This document shows positions 26,200-34,674 of a stretch of DNA of 64,000 nucleotides, piece by piece. A program made the position numbers and the translations under genes. Numbering within the stretch: the first letter of the stretch is position 1; each line of letters starts with the position of its first letter. Below the pieces are notes generated by a model. The model was given only the letters and a program-made list of their open reading frames with translations. It made no database searches and was not told the DNA's origin. Origin of the DNA: Amycolatopsis azurea DSM 43854 (GTDB taxonomy: Bacteria > Actinomycetota > Actinomycetes > Mycobacteriales > Pseudonocardiaceae); assembly GCF_001995215.1 (NCBI RefSeq), contig NZ_MUXN01000003.1:1-64000 (forward strand), written 5' to 3'.

Positions 26200-27369
26200 G
26201 TGCCTTATCAGTTCACGCTCGACGACGTCGCCTTCCTGCGCTCCGGCGCGGGAAGCGCGGCGCTCGCCGAATGCTCTTCCCTGCCGCTGACCGACAAGAC
26301 CCGCATCGCCGACGTCGCCGCCGTCCGCCGGATCGCCCCGGACCACGCGGCCGCGGTGCTGGAAACGGTGGTGCTGCGGCGGAAGTCGTCGGCCAAACTG
26401 GACTCCGCGGGCTCGTGGCTGTTCACCGGCGACGCCCTCCAGCAGGCCAGCGCCACTCTCGTCGCGCGGCATCGGGCATCGCGGCTGACCGGCCGCGAGG
26501 TCCACGACGTGACCTGTTCCGTCGGCGCGGACCTCGTCGAGATCGCCAGGGTCGCTTCCCGGGCGATGGGTTCGGACCTGGACGAGGTCCGGCTGGCTAT
26601 GGCGCGGCACAACGCCGCCGAGGCTTCCGTGTCGGCGGTGTTGCTGAGGGCCGACGCGCTGCGGCCGGTCAGCCGGTCTTCGGTCGTCGTCGCCGATCCT
26701 GCTCGCCGTGACTCCGCCGGGCGCCGGGCATGGAAGCCCGCTGATTTCCTGCCGCCGCTGGACGGCCTCCTCGAGGCGTACGCGGGCCGGGAGCTTTCGG
26801 TCAAATGCGCGCCGGGCCTGGATTTCTCCATCGCGCCCTGGGCGGACGAGGTCGAACTGGTCTCTTTGGACGGTCAGGTCCGCGAGGCCTGCCTGTGGCG
26901 TGGTGTGGGCTCGACGGTTTCCCGTCGCGCGACGGTGTTGCGTTCGGACGGTGCACAGTGGACGATCACCGACGCCGAGTCCGACGAGATTCCCCAGCGT
27001 GAGCCGGGAGAATGGATCGTCGACCCCGACGGCGCCGTCGTCCGGGCCGGGCTGGTGCGGCACTACGCGGCGCGGCATGGCTTGTGGCAGCTCGACGAAC
27101 GCATCGCGTACCTGACCGGGGACGCTCCGCCACCGGGAATCCGGGCGTTCCGGGTGTTCGAGTACGGACCGTACAGCGAGAAGAATCTTCGTGTACTGCT
27201 GAAAAAACACGATATCGGTCGGCTGGAGATTCTCGTCCGCGGTCTCGACATAGACCCGGATGCGTTGCGGCGCAAGCTGAAACCCCGCGGTGATGAAGAA
27301 GCGACTTTGGTACTGACCAGAATCGGCCGTTCTGGAGTAGCGTTCCTTTGCCGCGCACAGCTGACGTGA
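26200..27369 (+). CDS. Methyltransferase with THUMP-like C-terminal domain
   Basis: 389 residues. The middle contains a Rossmann methyltransferase pattern (DVTCSVGADLVEIARVA, then VVVADPARRDSAGRRAW). The C-terminal part is the THUMP-like domain found in this actinobacterial family (FEYGPYSEKNLRVLLKKHDIGRLEI ... RGLDIDPDALRRKLKPRG). THUMP-like domains suggest an RNA substrate. The GTG at 26200 abuts the upstream TAG with no gap. Substrate and modified position are not known. Confidence 0.85.
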   Translation: MPYQFTLDDVAFLRSGAGSAALAECSSLPLTDKTRIADVAAVRRIAPDHAAAVLETVVLRRKSSAKLDSAGSWLFTGDALQQASATLVARHRASRLTGREVHDVTCSVGADLVEIARVASRAMGSDLDEVRLAMARHNAAEASVSAVLLRADALRPVSRSSVVVADPARRDSAGRRAWKPADFLPPLDGLLEAYAGRELSVKCAPGLDFSIAPWADEVELVSLDGQVREACLWRGVGSTVSRRATVLRSDGAQWTITDAESDEIPQREPGEWIVDPDGAVVRAGLVRHYAARHGLWQLDERIAYLTGDAPPPGIRAFRVFEYGPYSEKNLRVLLKKHDIGRLEILVRGLDIDPDALRRKLKPRGDEEATLVLTRIGRSGVAFLCRAQLT

Positions 27370-27380
27370 GGAGCACTTCC

Positions 27381-28142
27381 ATGAGCCGGTTCACCGGTCT
27401 GCTGAAACTGGCCGCCGCCGCGGCCGCCGGAGCCGTCCTCGCGGGCGGTGCCACCGCCATCGCGAACCAGGACGACGCAGCCTGGAGGCGCGGACACGAG
27501 CCCGCCAACATCGGCCAGGTCAAGCTCGACGTCAAGGCCTACTACGGCGACGTCGTCGTCGACGGCAAGCACCAGTACTCGGAGAACAGCCGGTTCGTCT
27601 CCGACACCAAGCGCCAGGTCGCCGACGCCAAGCGCTATCTGCAGCGGAGGCTGGATCGCGGCGTGAAGAACCCCGCCGTCGTGTTCGACGTCGACGACAC
27701 CGCCGAGGTCACCTACGGCTGGGAGGTCGACAACGACTTCGGGTTCGACCCGGTGAAGCAGCAGGAAGCGATCGACAAGGGCACCTTCGTGGCGAACAAG
27801 CCGGTGCTGGAACTGGCGAACTGGGCGTCGCAGCGCGGTGTGAAGATCTACTTCCTGACCGGCCGCAACGAGTTCCAGGGCCCGCAGTCGCTCAAGAACC
27901 TCGCGAACGAGGGCTACCCGGCGCCGGCGGGGGCGTTCTTCAAGCCGAAGACCACCGCGCCGGACTACCTGCCGTGCGGGCTGACCTGCACCACCGTCCA
28001 GTACAAGGCGGGCACGCGGAAGCACATCGCCTCGACCGGCGCGACCATCGTGGCCAACTTCGGCGACCAGTTCAGCGACCTCGAAGGCGGTTACGCGGAG
28101 TTCCCGGTGAAGCTGCCGAACCCGATGTACTACCTGCCCTGA
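27381..28142 (+). CDS. Secreted HAD-family acid phosphatase
   Basis: 253 residues with an N-terminal signal peptide (Ala-rich core, AGGATAIA cleavage region about residue 27). The HAD nucleophile motif FDVDDTAEV (DxDxT-like) and motif II FLTGRNE place it in the HAD IIIB acid phosphatase group. It probably dephosphorylates organic phosphates outside the membrane. An ATG at 27381 follows GTGAGGAGC. The two Cys in LPCGLTCTT may form a disulfide. It lies 11 bp after the THUMP-like methyltransferase. Confidence 0.88.
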   Translation: MSRFTGLLKLAAAAAAGAVLAGGATAIANQDDAAWRRGHEPANIGQVKLDVKAYYGDVVVDGKHQYSENSRFVSDTKRQVADAKRYLQRRLDRGVKNPAVVFDVDDTAEVTYGWEVDNDFGFDPVKQQEAIDKGTFVANKPVLELANWASQRGVKIYFLTGRNEFQGPQSLKNLANEGYPAPAGAFFKPKTTAPDYLPCGLTCTTVQYKAGTRKHIASTGATIVANFGDQFSDLEGGYAEFPVKLPNPMYYLP

Positions 28143-28207
28143 CGGAATATCCGCAGGGGCGGCGTCGCTGTGCCAGGTAGCGGAGAAACCCCCGAGGGAG
28201 CTGATCC

Positions 28208-28582
28208 ATGCCTGACAAGAAGGTGCTGAAGCCCAGCGCGAACCACCCGATCACGGTGGCGCCGAACGAGGCGCGCGTGGTCGTCACGGTCGGCGGGAAG
28301 GTCGTGGCGGACAGCGCGAACGCGCTCACGCTGCGAGAGGCGAACTATCCGCCGGCGCAGTACATCCCGCGTGCCGACGTCGACTTCGGCCTGCTGGAGC
28401 GGACGGAACACTCGACGTATTGCCCGTTCAAGGGCGACGCGTCGTACTACAGCATCCGCACCGGTGACGGCGTCGCCGAGAACGCGGTCTGGACCTACGA
28501 GGCGCCGCACGACGCGGTCGCCGAGATCAAGGACCACGTGGCGTTCTACCCGTCGAAGGTGGACGCGATCGAAGAGCGCTGA
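28208..28582 (+). CDS. DUF427 domain protein
   Basis: 124 residues covering one DUF427 domain: NHPITVAPNEARVVVTVGGKVVADS, YIPRADVDFGLLERTEHSTYCPFKGDASYYS and the end VAFYPSKVDAIE. The family is widespread, small and beta-rich, with no established enzymatic role. The start has a GAGGGAG ribosome binding site. A strong hairpin follows 7 bp after the stop. Confidence 0.88.
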   Translation: MPDKKVLKPSANHPITVAPNEARVVVTVGGKVVADSANALTLREANYPPAQYIPRADVDFGLLERTEHSTYCPFKGDASYYSIRTGDGVAENAVWTYEAPHDAVAEIKDHVAFYPSKVDAIEER

Positions 28583-28589
28583 TCGCGCG

Positions 28590-28625
28590 GTGACCGCGAG
28601 GCGGGTTTTCCCGCCTCGCGGTCAC
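28590..28625. terminator. Bidirectional terminator hairpin
   Basis: 16-bp perfect inverted repeat with a TTTT loop between the DUF427 gene and the convergent next gene, whose stop it overlaps. Confidence 0.85.
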
Positions 28626-29341
28626 GCGAGGTGATTGATCCGATCCCCGTCGGCCGCGAGCGAGGTGTCGGGCTCGATCCGCCAGGCGTCGAGGCCGGGC
28701 GCGCCGACGAGCGCGTCGATCAAGGCCTCCTCGCCCGCGACGAGCGTCGAATCGAAGTCGACCTCGGTGGCCACGCACCAGGCGCGGTCGTCCGGCCAGA
28801 ACAGGTTGGGGGACTGCGCTTCGAACCAGCTCGGCCGAGGCCGCCAGCCGAGTTCGGTCGCCGAGGCCAGCGGCCCGCGGAACAGCAGATAGTCGCGGCC
28901 GGGATGCCGCAGGCGCGGCGCGTCGAGGTGTTCGCGGGACAACGTCTTCTCGTCGGCCCAGCCGTAGCCATCCCACAGACAGAACCAGGCGTCCGAAGCG
29001 GTCGTGTGGTCGCCGAGGACGGCCAGCAGGGCGATGAGACTGTGCGACGGCAACGTGCCGCGTCCCGGCGGGGAGCCTCGCCAGAGTGAGCCGGTGAGGT
29101 TCACCGGATCCGGGGAGCCGACGAGCGCGTGCCACTGCATGGCGCCGTGGGCGCGCCGCCCCGTTTCGGCCGCGGCGTCGCGCCAGCTCGCCCAGCCGCC
29201 GCGGTCTCGTTCGGCGGGGTGGCAGAGCCGGGCGTAGGCGCGGTAACCACGCGGAACCGTGCGGCAAGCCGCGCCGAACGCCCCGCCGAGCCTGGAGGAG
29301 ATCCACTCGGCGGGGGACGGGTCGAGCACCGGCCGCAGCAC
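28622..29341 (-). CDS. Hypothetical protein, conserved-looking
   Basis: 239 residues from GTG 29341. It is soluble and Trp-rich (WASWRDAAAE, FCLWDGYGWADE, SPNLFWPDDRAWCVATEVDFDSTLVAG). The end AWRIEPDTSLAADGDRINHL looks like a conserved C-terminus. No catalytic motif or named domain is recognised. It is convergent with DUF427 across a shared terminator and divergent from an AraC regulator. The codon usage pattern is ordinary, so the gene is probably real. Confidence 0.65.
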   Translation of the reverse strand: MLRPVLDPSPAEWISSRLGGAFGAACRTVPRGYRAYARLCHPAERDRGGWASWRDAAAETGRRAHGAMQWHALVGSPDPVNLTGSLWRGSPPGRGTLPSHSLIALLAVLGDHTTASDAWFCLWDGYGWADEKTLSREHLDAPRLRHPGRDYLLFRGPLASATELGWRPRPSWFEAQSPNLFWPDDRAWCVATEVDFDSTLVAGEEALIDALVGAPGLDAWRIEPDTSLAADGDRINHLA

Positions 29342-29428
29342 GACGGCAAGTCTTCAGGAAGATCAAGTGACGCGCATCTTGTCGTTCTCGCCGGTCTTTT
29401 GTCGGTGGGCGGGGGCATACTGCCGGGC

Positions 29429-30205
29429 GTGGGTGTTCCGCTGCGTCGTCGTTCGGGCCGTTCGGTGTACCGCGAGGCCGAGCCGGTCGCGAAGGTGGCC
29501 GGTGTGGTCGAGAGCGCCTGGACGGGCTGGGTGGGATGCAGCCGTCCGCTGCGGGTCTTCCCGGACGGTTGCGTGGATCTCGTCTGGGACGGGCGAGGGA
29601 TCGCCGCGGTCACCACCGTGCGCGGTGTGCTGCGACACGAACTGCCGTCGGCCGAGTGGACCGTCGGGCTCCGCCTGCGGTGCGGTGCCGGCGGCGCGGT
29701 ACTGGGACTGCCGATGACGGACCTGACGGCGGAGGCCACGCCGCTGCGCGACCTGTGGGCGGGCAGCGCTCGGCGCGCCGAAGCCAGGCTGGCCGAGTGC
29801 GAGGCACCGGGCGAGGCGCGGTCGGTACTGGAGGAGCTGGTGGCCGAAAGGCTGCGGGACGTCGAGGTGGACGGTCTCTCGATCGAGGCCGCTCGCGCGT
29901 TGCGTGCGCCCGGCGCTCGCACCGATCGGGTGGCGGCGGCGCTGGGCGTCAGCGAGCGCGGACTCCGGCGGCACGTGCGGCACGCGATCGGCGTCGGCCC
30001 CAAGGAACTGCAGCGGGTCCTGAGGTTCCGCCGGTTCCTCAACCGGGTCGAGGCCGTCGCGCGGGACCATTCGTCACTCGCCGACGTCGCCGCCGAAGTG
30101 GGCTACGCGGACCAGTCCCATCTCGGCCGCGAATGCCGGCGGCTGTCGCGCACCTCGCCCGGCTCGCTGGTGCGATCGTGGACTGGCCGAAACGTTCCAG
30201 ACTGA
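29429..30205 (+). CDS. AraC-family transcriptional regulator
   Basis: 258 residues. The N-terminal domain (about 10-105) matches the sensor of AraC proteins that begin with a Trp-x-Gly-Trp and RVFPDGCVDLVWDG segment (DUF6597 type). The C-terminal AraC HTH pair (about 165-255) contains RTDRVAAALGVSERGLRRHVRHAIGVGPKELQRVLRF and a second helix-turn-helix ending GYADQSHLGRECRRL. GTG at 29429 removes an out-of-place extension. It may regulate itself, the divergent gene or the thioesterase 28 bp downstream. Ligand unknown. Confidence 0.88.
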   Translation: MGVPLRRRSGRSVYREAEPVAKVAGVVESAWTGWVGCSRPLRVFPDGCVDLVWDGRGIAAVTTVRGVLRHELPSAEWTVGLRLRCGAGGAVLGLPMTDLTAEATPLRDLWAGSARRAEARLAECEAPGEARSVLEELVAERLRDVEVDGLSIEAARALRAPGARTDRVAAALGVSERGLRRHVRHAIGVGPKELQRVLRFRRFLNRVEAVARDHSSLADVAAEVGYADQSHLGRECRRLSRTSPGSLVRSWTGRNVPD

Positions 30206-30233
30206 GGCGGGTCGCCGAGGCGAAGATCGGGAC

Positions 30234-30659
30234 GTGCTCGAACCTTTCCGCGTCACCATCGACATCCGCACGGACGACCTCGACATCAACGGGCACGTCC
30301 GCGGCCCCGCCTATCTCGCGTACGCCGATCACGCGCGCTGGGAATGCGTGTGGGCGGCCGGAGTGGACCCGCTGGCGCTCAAGGCCGGGAACCTCGGCCC
30401 GGTCAACCTCGAAACGACCATCCGGTTCCGCCGGGAACTCCGGGCCCGCGCGCGGATCGACGTCCTGACCCGGTTCTCCTGGGATCCGGGCAAGGTCTCT
30501 CTGGTGGTCCAGGAATTCGTGACGCCGGACGGCGTCGTGGTGGCCGAAGTCGAAAGCCTCTCCGGACTGCTGGATCTCGAACGGCGGCGCCTGGTCGAGG
30601 ATCCCGGTCACCACTGGCGGCAGTACGCGGCGCGGCCGGAAGTCCTCGGCCTGACGTGA
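30234..30659 (+). CDS. Acyl-CoA thioesterase (4HBT hotdog family)
   Basis: 141 residues, single hotdog domain. It opens VTIDIRTDDLDINGHVRGPAY, matching the 4HBT family where an Asp in the NGHV region is catalytic, and continues YLAYADHARWE. It probably hydrolyses acyl-CoA thioesters. GTG at 30234 is used. It lies close behind the AraC gene and ends against the convergent acetyltransferase stop. Confidence 0.8.
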   Translation: MLEPFRVTIDIRTDDLDINGHVRGPAYLAYADHARWECVWAAGVDPLALKAGNLGPVNLETTIRFRRELRARARIDVLTRFSWDPGKVSLVVQEFVTPDGVVVAEVESLSGLLDLERRRLVEDPGHHWRQYAARPEVLGLT

Positions 30660-31181
30660 TCACCCACCGGTTCGCCGTTGGTACAGGCTCGTGGGCCACT
30701 TCAGCCCCAGCGGATCCGTCACGTGCTCGAATCCCGCGCGTTCGTAGAGCGCGCGCAGGGCCGGATTGTCGCGCGTGGTCGCCACCCGGATGAAGGCTTT
30801 GCCGTGCGCCACCGCCCTCTGCCAGGACCAGTCGATGATCCGGCCCCCGAGTCCTGCTCCGGCCGCTTCCCGCGCCACCGCGAGGCGTCCCAGGTAGTAG
30901 GCCGGTTCCGTGTCGTCGCCCCAGAGATCCGGCTCCGCTTCGGTGACCACGCAGGTCGCGATCGGCTTGTCGTACCGGGTGATCAGCAGCGCTTCGCCCA
31001 GTTCGATCTGGCGATTCACCGATTCCCAGGGGAAGCGCTGCGGCCATTGACGGATTCCGCGACCGGTCAGCCAGGCGGCGGCTTCGGCGAGGACGTCGAG
31101 CACCGCTTCCTCCTCGCCGGGGCGGGCCGGGCGGATGGTGGCGTCCGGGGTGAGCGGCTCGGGATTGGTGATGATCGGCAT
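30660..31181 (-). CDS. GNAT-family N-acetyltransferase
   Basis: 173 residues, complete GNAT fold. The acetyl-CoA motif A region reads YYLGRLAVAREAAGAGLGGRIIDW, and the later segment ATTRDNPALRALYERAGF is the usual motif B. The substrate is unknown. ATG at 31181 was chosen over an upstream frame that would add 40 basic residues. The neighbour at 31220 is a divergent, broken gene. Confidence 0.85.
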   Translation of the reverse strand: MPIITNPEPLTPDATIRPARPGEEEAVLDVLAEAAAWLTGRGIRQWPQRFPWESVNRQIELGEALLITRYDKPIATCVVTEAEPDLWGDDTEPAYYLGRLAVAREAAGAGLGGRIIDWSWQRAVAHGKAFIRVATTRDNPALRALYERAGFEHVTDPLGLKWPTSLYQRRTGG

Positions 31182-31219
31182 GGCTCGATAGTGCCTCCTG
31201 ATCGGGTGGCGGTGGTTGG

Positions 31220-31992
31220 ATGGCCGACGTGGAGGACACCGTCGACGAGAACCTCGTGAGGCAGTTGATCGCGGCCCAGTTCCCCCGCTGGGCCGGGGCA
31301 TCGGTCGAGCGATGGCCGTCCGGCGGCACGGTCAACGCCATGTTCCGCCTGGGCGAAGACATGGTCGTGCGGTTGCCTCTGACGGAGAGCGGCGCGAAGG
31401 ACGTGGTACTGGAGCAGACCTGGCTGCCCCGCATCGCGTCCCGGTTGCCCACGCGCCGTTGGCCGAAGACCTGGCCGAGTTCGTGCTCGCGATGCGGAGC
31501 ATCCCCCTGGAAGGAGCGCCGAAGGCATACCGTGGCGGGCCACTCACGGCACTCGGCACGGCCACCCGGTCGGCGATCGAGCGCTTGCGCGCCATCCCGG
31601 AGGAGAACGTCGACTGCGACGCCGTCCTCCGACTCTGGGAGAACGCGTTGCGAGCCCCAGGCGGTGAGGAAGCGCGGGTATGGCTGCACGCCGACCTGAT
31701 GCCGGGCAACCTGCTGGTGGACGGCGAAAGGCTTTCCGCGGTGATCGACTTCGGCTGTATGGGAGCGGGCGATCCGGCCTGTGATCTGTTCCCGGCGTGG
31801 AACCTGTTGGCCGACGAGGCGAGGAAAGTCTTCCGAGAGGCGCTGAACGTGGACGACGCGACTTGGAGCCGAGGCCGTGCACGGACGCTTTCGCAGGCCC
31901 TGATCGCGTTGCCGTACTACCGGAACACCAACCCGGCGATGTCGGGCAACGCGCGGTACGTGATCCGGACGGTGCTCCGGGAAACCGCTTGA
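31220..31992 (+). pseudogene. Aminoglycoside phosphotransferase-family gene, internal deletion with frameshift
   Basis: The N-terminal part reads in frame from 31220 (MADVEDTVDENLVRQLI ... LEQTWLPRIASRLP) up to about 31450. The C-terminal part continues in another frame from about 31445 to the stop at 31992 (LAEDLAEFVLAMRSI ... HADLMPGNLLVDG, VIDFGCMGAGDPACDL). The HxDxxxxN and DFG-like motifs of the APH kinase fold are intact. Family members normally have some 30-40 residues between these parts, including a YPWxWSVYRWL segment that is absent here. So sequence is missing and the frame is shifted. It is a probable pseudogene. Confidence 0.85.
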
Positions 31993-32013
31993 TGCGCTGC
32001 TTACGGTTGCGGC

Positions 32014-32362
32014 ATGACGACGACGTTCCGGCTGGCCGAGGTCACCGCCGCCAACTTCGACGCCGCGATCGGTGTCCAGGTCCATCCTGACCAGGATCAT
32101 CTGGTCGCGCCGGTCGTGAAGTCCCTCGCCGAGGCATACGTGCACGCTGGCACGGCCTGGCCCCGCCTCATTCTCGACGGTGACCGGCCGGTTCGCGGTC
32201 GAGGCTGTGGCCGCCGAGATCCGTCGTCGAGGCGGTGACCGGATGACCACCACCTGGCACCCGGGCGCGGACGGCCCCGAGGGTTTCTACCTGAGGCTCG
32301 GATTCGTCCCGACAGGAGAGACGAGTGGTGATCAGACGATCGGGGAGTTGGCGTTGGACTAG
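32014..32362 (+). pseudogene. GNAT acetyltransferase gene, internal deletion with frameshift
   Basis: The start (32014 on, MTTTFRLAEVTAANFDAAIG) and the end (from about 32183, RFAVEAVAAEIRRRGGDR ... FYLRLGFVPTGE) are in different frames. Together they resemble GNAT proteins of about 150 residues. The central portion, including most of the acetyl-CoA motif before GRFAVEAV, is missing. The junction lies near 32180-32190 in GC-rich sequence GGCCGGTTC. It follows the broken kinase gene by 21 bp. Confidence 0.82.
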
Positions 32363-32562
32363 GCATTTCGCCTTGGTGCCGCCGGAAGAAGACTCGGGTC
32401 GGCATCATGGCAGAGGCCAATGACTCGCAACCCCGGACCGCTCACCAGCCTCGACGGCGTGGATCCGCTCGCGCTCGATGAGCTCGCCAGCGCGTGTCAC
32501 CGACGATCCTGAGGCTGTGACCGCGCTTTACGGTCACGAGGATCTGCGCGCGTGCCGGAGAA

Positions 32563-32590
32563 TCTGATCCGCTGACGAAGTCGGATCAGA
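32563..32590. terminator. Hairpin downstream of the pseudogenes
   Basis: Inverted repeat TCTGATCCG / CGGATCAGA with a 10-base loop, in the 260-bp gap between the GNAT pseudogene and the convergent HNH gene. It could terminate either. The rest of the gap shows no intact gene. Confidence 0.6.
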
Positions 32591-32621
32591 AACACTTTCC
32601 GGAGGGTTCACGGGGATCGGC

Positions 32622-33887
32622 CTATGTCCTGAGGTGCATGGTGTTGCGCCTCGGTTCCCCGGTGGGGTCGAGGTAGGCGGGGGCGGTGAATTCGGGGAGT
32701 CCGTCTTGGGCGATCTGGACCTTCCACTCGCTGTGGTGGATCAGCCTGTGGTGTTTGGTGCAGAGCAGGACGAGGTTGTCGATCTTCGTTTCACCGTGGT
32801 GTCGCCAGAAAACGATGTGGTGAGCCGTACAGCGCGGGACGGGCATGTCACAACCGGGGAAGGCGCAGCCGCCGTCGCGGATGGTGAGTGCGTACTTCTG
32901 CGCCAGCGACACGGTGCGTTTGGATCGGCCGATATCCAGCGGCTCGCCCGCTGTGCCGAGGACTCCGGGCCGGACGCGGGCGTCGCAGGCGAGGATCCGG
33001 GCGTCGGTCGCACTGATCGGACCGACCAGGTCCAGGTGGGCTTCGCCGAGATCGTTGATCAGGTCCTCATAGGACATGGTCACCAGAATGTGCGTGGCCT
33101 CTCCCGCTTGGCCCGGCAAGTTCCGGCTGGTCGTCTTGAGCCGGACATAGTCGGTGAAGGCATCGCCATAGCGTTCATCCTGGGTGCGGGAGTCGCGAAT
33201 CCCCTCGATGGCCTTGTGTGGCTTGGCCATCGGGTCGAGGTCGGACTTCAAACGTGCGTAGGTTTCCAGGTCGAGGGTGGCTTTGAGCCCCAGGGTCCCG
33301 TCACGGTGCTTGACGAACCGCAACTCCGGCCGCACATCCTTGGGATCCTCATCGCGGGGCTCTTTCCCGTCGGGATCGAGCTTGTCCAGCAGACGCCGCC
33401 CGGCCTGGGCGATGGCACGAGGCCCGGCACGGCGGGCGAGGTCGACCAGGATCTTCTCCCCGCCCCGCACCTTCTCCTCCGGTACGCTGGACGGGATCCG
33501 CGCGAGAGTGCGGATGATCGCGTCGATCTGTGAGCCACCGATCGCGCCCTCCGCGGCGGCCCCGGCGGTCAACGGCGCCAACGGAGGTTCAGGTTCCCCG
33601 CCGATGGACGGACCGGGATACAAAGCCAGCACCCGATCCGCACGATCTTTGGCCTCCTTGTCCGACACAAGGAAGTCCTCGTAAATCATCGCCGCCAACG
33701 TCGAATGACCACTGCATCCCCGAACTCCGCGACTGTTGATCTCCGCGAGGATCGCGTTCTGCTCCGCATCCACCCGACGCTTCAAGACCTCCAACTCTTG
33801 TTTGCGGGCGTGCAGCGCAGCCGTCTCGACGCGCCACCACTCGGTGTGCGTCGTCTCGGGTCTGTTGTCGTCGGCCACGAGATCCAT
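32622..33887 (-). CDS. DUF222/13E12-type HNH endonuclease
   Basis: 421 residues. The N-terminal half is the DUF222 (13E12 repeat family) region, found widely in actinobacteria. The C-terminal HNH nuclease domain reads GGCAFPGCDMPVPRCTAHHIVFWRHHGET, followed by NLVLLCTKHHRLIHHSEW, with the His pair and Cys-type zinc ligands present. These proteins are often multi-copy and associated with mobile or repeated loci. The function is unproven; a DNA nuclease role is inferred. ATG at 33887 starts the conserved region. It stands alone next to palindrome-rich intergenic DNA. Confidence 0.88.
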   Translation of the reverse strand: MDLVADDNRPETTHTEWWRVETAALHARKQELEVLKRRVDAEQNAILAEINSRGVRGCSGHSTLAAMIYEDFLVSDKEAKDRADRVLALYPGPSIGGEPEPPLAPLTAGAAAEGAIGGSQIDAIIRTLARIPSSVPEEKVRGGEKILVDLARRAGPRAIAQAGRRLLDKLDPDGKEPRDEDPKDVRPELRFVKHRDGTLGLKATLDLETYARLKSDLDPMAKPHKAIEGIRDSRTQDERYGDAFTDYVRLKTTSRNLPGQAGEATHILVTMSYEDLINDLGEAHLDLVGPISATDARILACDARVRPGVLGTAGEPLDIGRSKRTVSLAQKYALTIRDGGCAFPGCDMPVPRCTAHHIVFWRHHGETKIDNLVLLCTKHHRLIHHSEWKVQIAQDGLPEFTAPAYLDPTGEPRRNTMHLRT

Positions 33888-34031
33888 ATTACTCCGATTC
33901 GAACACCTGTGCTATTCACCATTAGGTGGTTTCGAGTGGTGAGTGCCCCACCTCTGGCCTGGCAACACTTTTGCTGAACGCTTCGATCGGCTTATTGGGC
34001 AGAAAGGCAAAGGTGTCCTGTCGGGTGCCAA

Positions 34032-34086
34032 GTCCGTGAAGGCCTCTTTGGGGGACCCTAGGTCCCTCAAGGAGGCCTTCACGGAC
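34032..34086. repeat. Palindrome family C, copy 1 (imperfect)
   Basis: 55-bp inverted repeat, arms beginning GTCCGTGAAGGCCTC, with two or three mismatches in the inner stem. It shares outer arms with the perfect copy at 62589-62643. Confidence 0.85.
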
Positions 34087-34109
34087 CGGTATTCGGTGGC
34101 GATCAGCGT

Positions 34110-34158
34110 GGTGAAGGGGACTTTCACCTCATCGCACGAGCGGAAAGTCCCCTTCACC
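34110..34158. repeat. Palindrome family E
   Basis: 16-bp perfect inverted repeat (arm GGTGAAGGGGACTTTC) with a 17-base loop. The base TGAAGG is shared with families B and C. Confidence 0.8.
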
Positions 34159-34200
34159 CCTGGGCACGTGGTCTCCAGGGGCGAAGGCTCTGAAGCGTTA

Positions 34201-34246
34201 CGAAAGCCACGTTCGCAACCTTCAACGTTGCGGAAGTGGCTTTCGC
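34201..34246. repeat. Palindrome family D
   Basis: About 19-bp imperfect inverted repeat (arm CGAAAGCCACGTTCGCAAC) around a short loop. Single copy in this window. Confidence 0.8.
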
Positions 34247-34296
34247 AACACCCGGGGCCGGCGTACGGGCGAGCGACTGAAAACGCCACCTTTGCC

Positions 34297-34365
34297 TCAC
34301 CCCTCAATAATTCGGCCCAGCGTCTTCCGCGGTCGGTCGTTGAGTTCGTCGGCGATGGCGTCGGG
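34297..34365 (-). pseudogene. C-terminal remnant of an IS30-like transposase
   Basis: The reverse strand encodes DAIADELNDRPRKTLG followed by a few residues and TGA. The pattern ELNxRPRKTLGW is the hallmark C-terminus of IS30-family transposases, where a conserved Glu lies upstream. Only about 22 codons remain, with no inverted ends found. It indicates former insertion activity here. Confidence 0.65.
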
Positions 34366-34674
34366 TCTGGTCGATGAAGGTCGCCTCCCGGAATCCCGGC
34401 GCCGTTCACCTCGCGCGCCACCGCGTGCAACAGCGCACCACGGGCCAACCTTGTGCTAACCTCGATCCCGAGCCCCATATGGGCCTACGCATGGAGGTAG
34501 CGGCTACTCGGCCACCAGAGATCGGCACACACCGTCTCTTGTATTCACTCATCCCCTCGTCGGTGGGATGCGTCTCCATGCGTGCGCTCAAAAGCCGGGC
34601 GTACTCGGACTTGTGCCCTTTTTCGGTGATCGTTCCGCGTCCTCCTGTCGTCACATCGATGGGAAAGGACCGCA

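Larger units (their letters stand above)
33888..34674. other. Palindrome-rich divergent gap with transposase remnant
   Basis: 787 bp without an intact gene. It holds three palindromes (34032-34086, 34110-34158, 34201-34246) and a reverse-strand transposase fragment (34297-34365). An 89-codon reverse frame at 34406-34675 has no recognisable family. The last 200 bp are AT-richer and probably contain the promoter of the Ddn-hemerythrin gene. Confidence 0.75.

Noticed and set aside
33898..33913. SOS-box-like TCGAACACCTGTGCTA before the HNH gene
   Set aside because: Only the left half matches the actinobacterial CGAAC-N4-GTTCG consensus; too weak to call.
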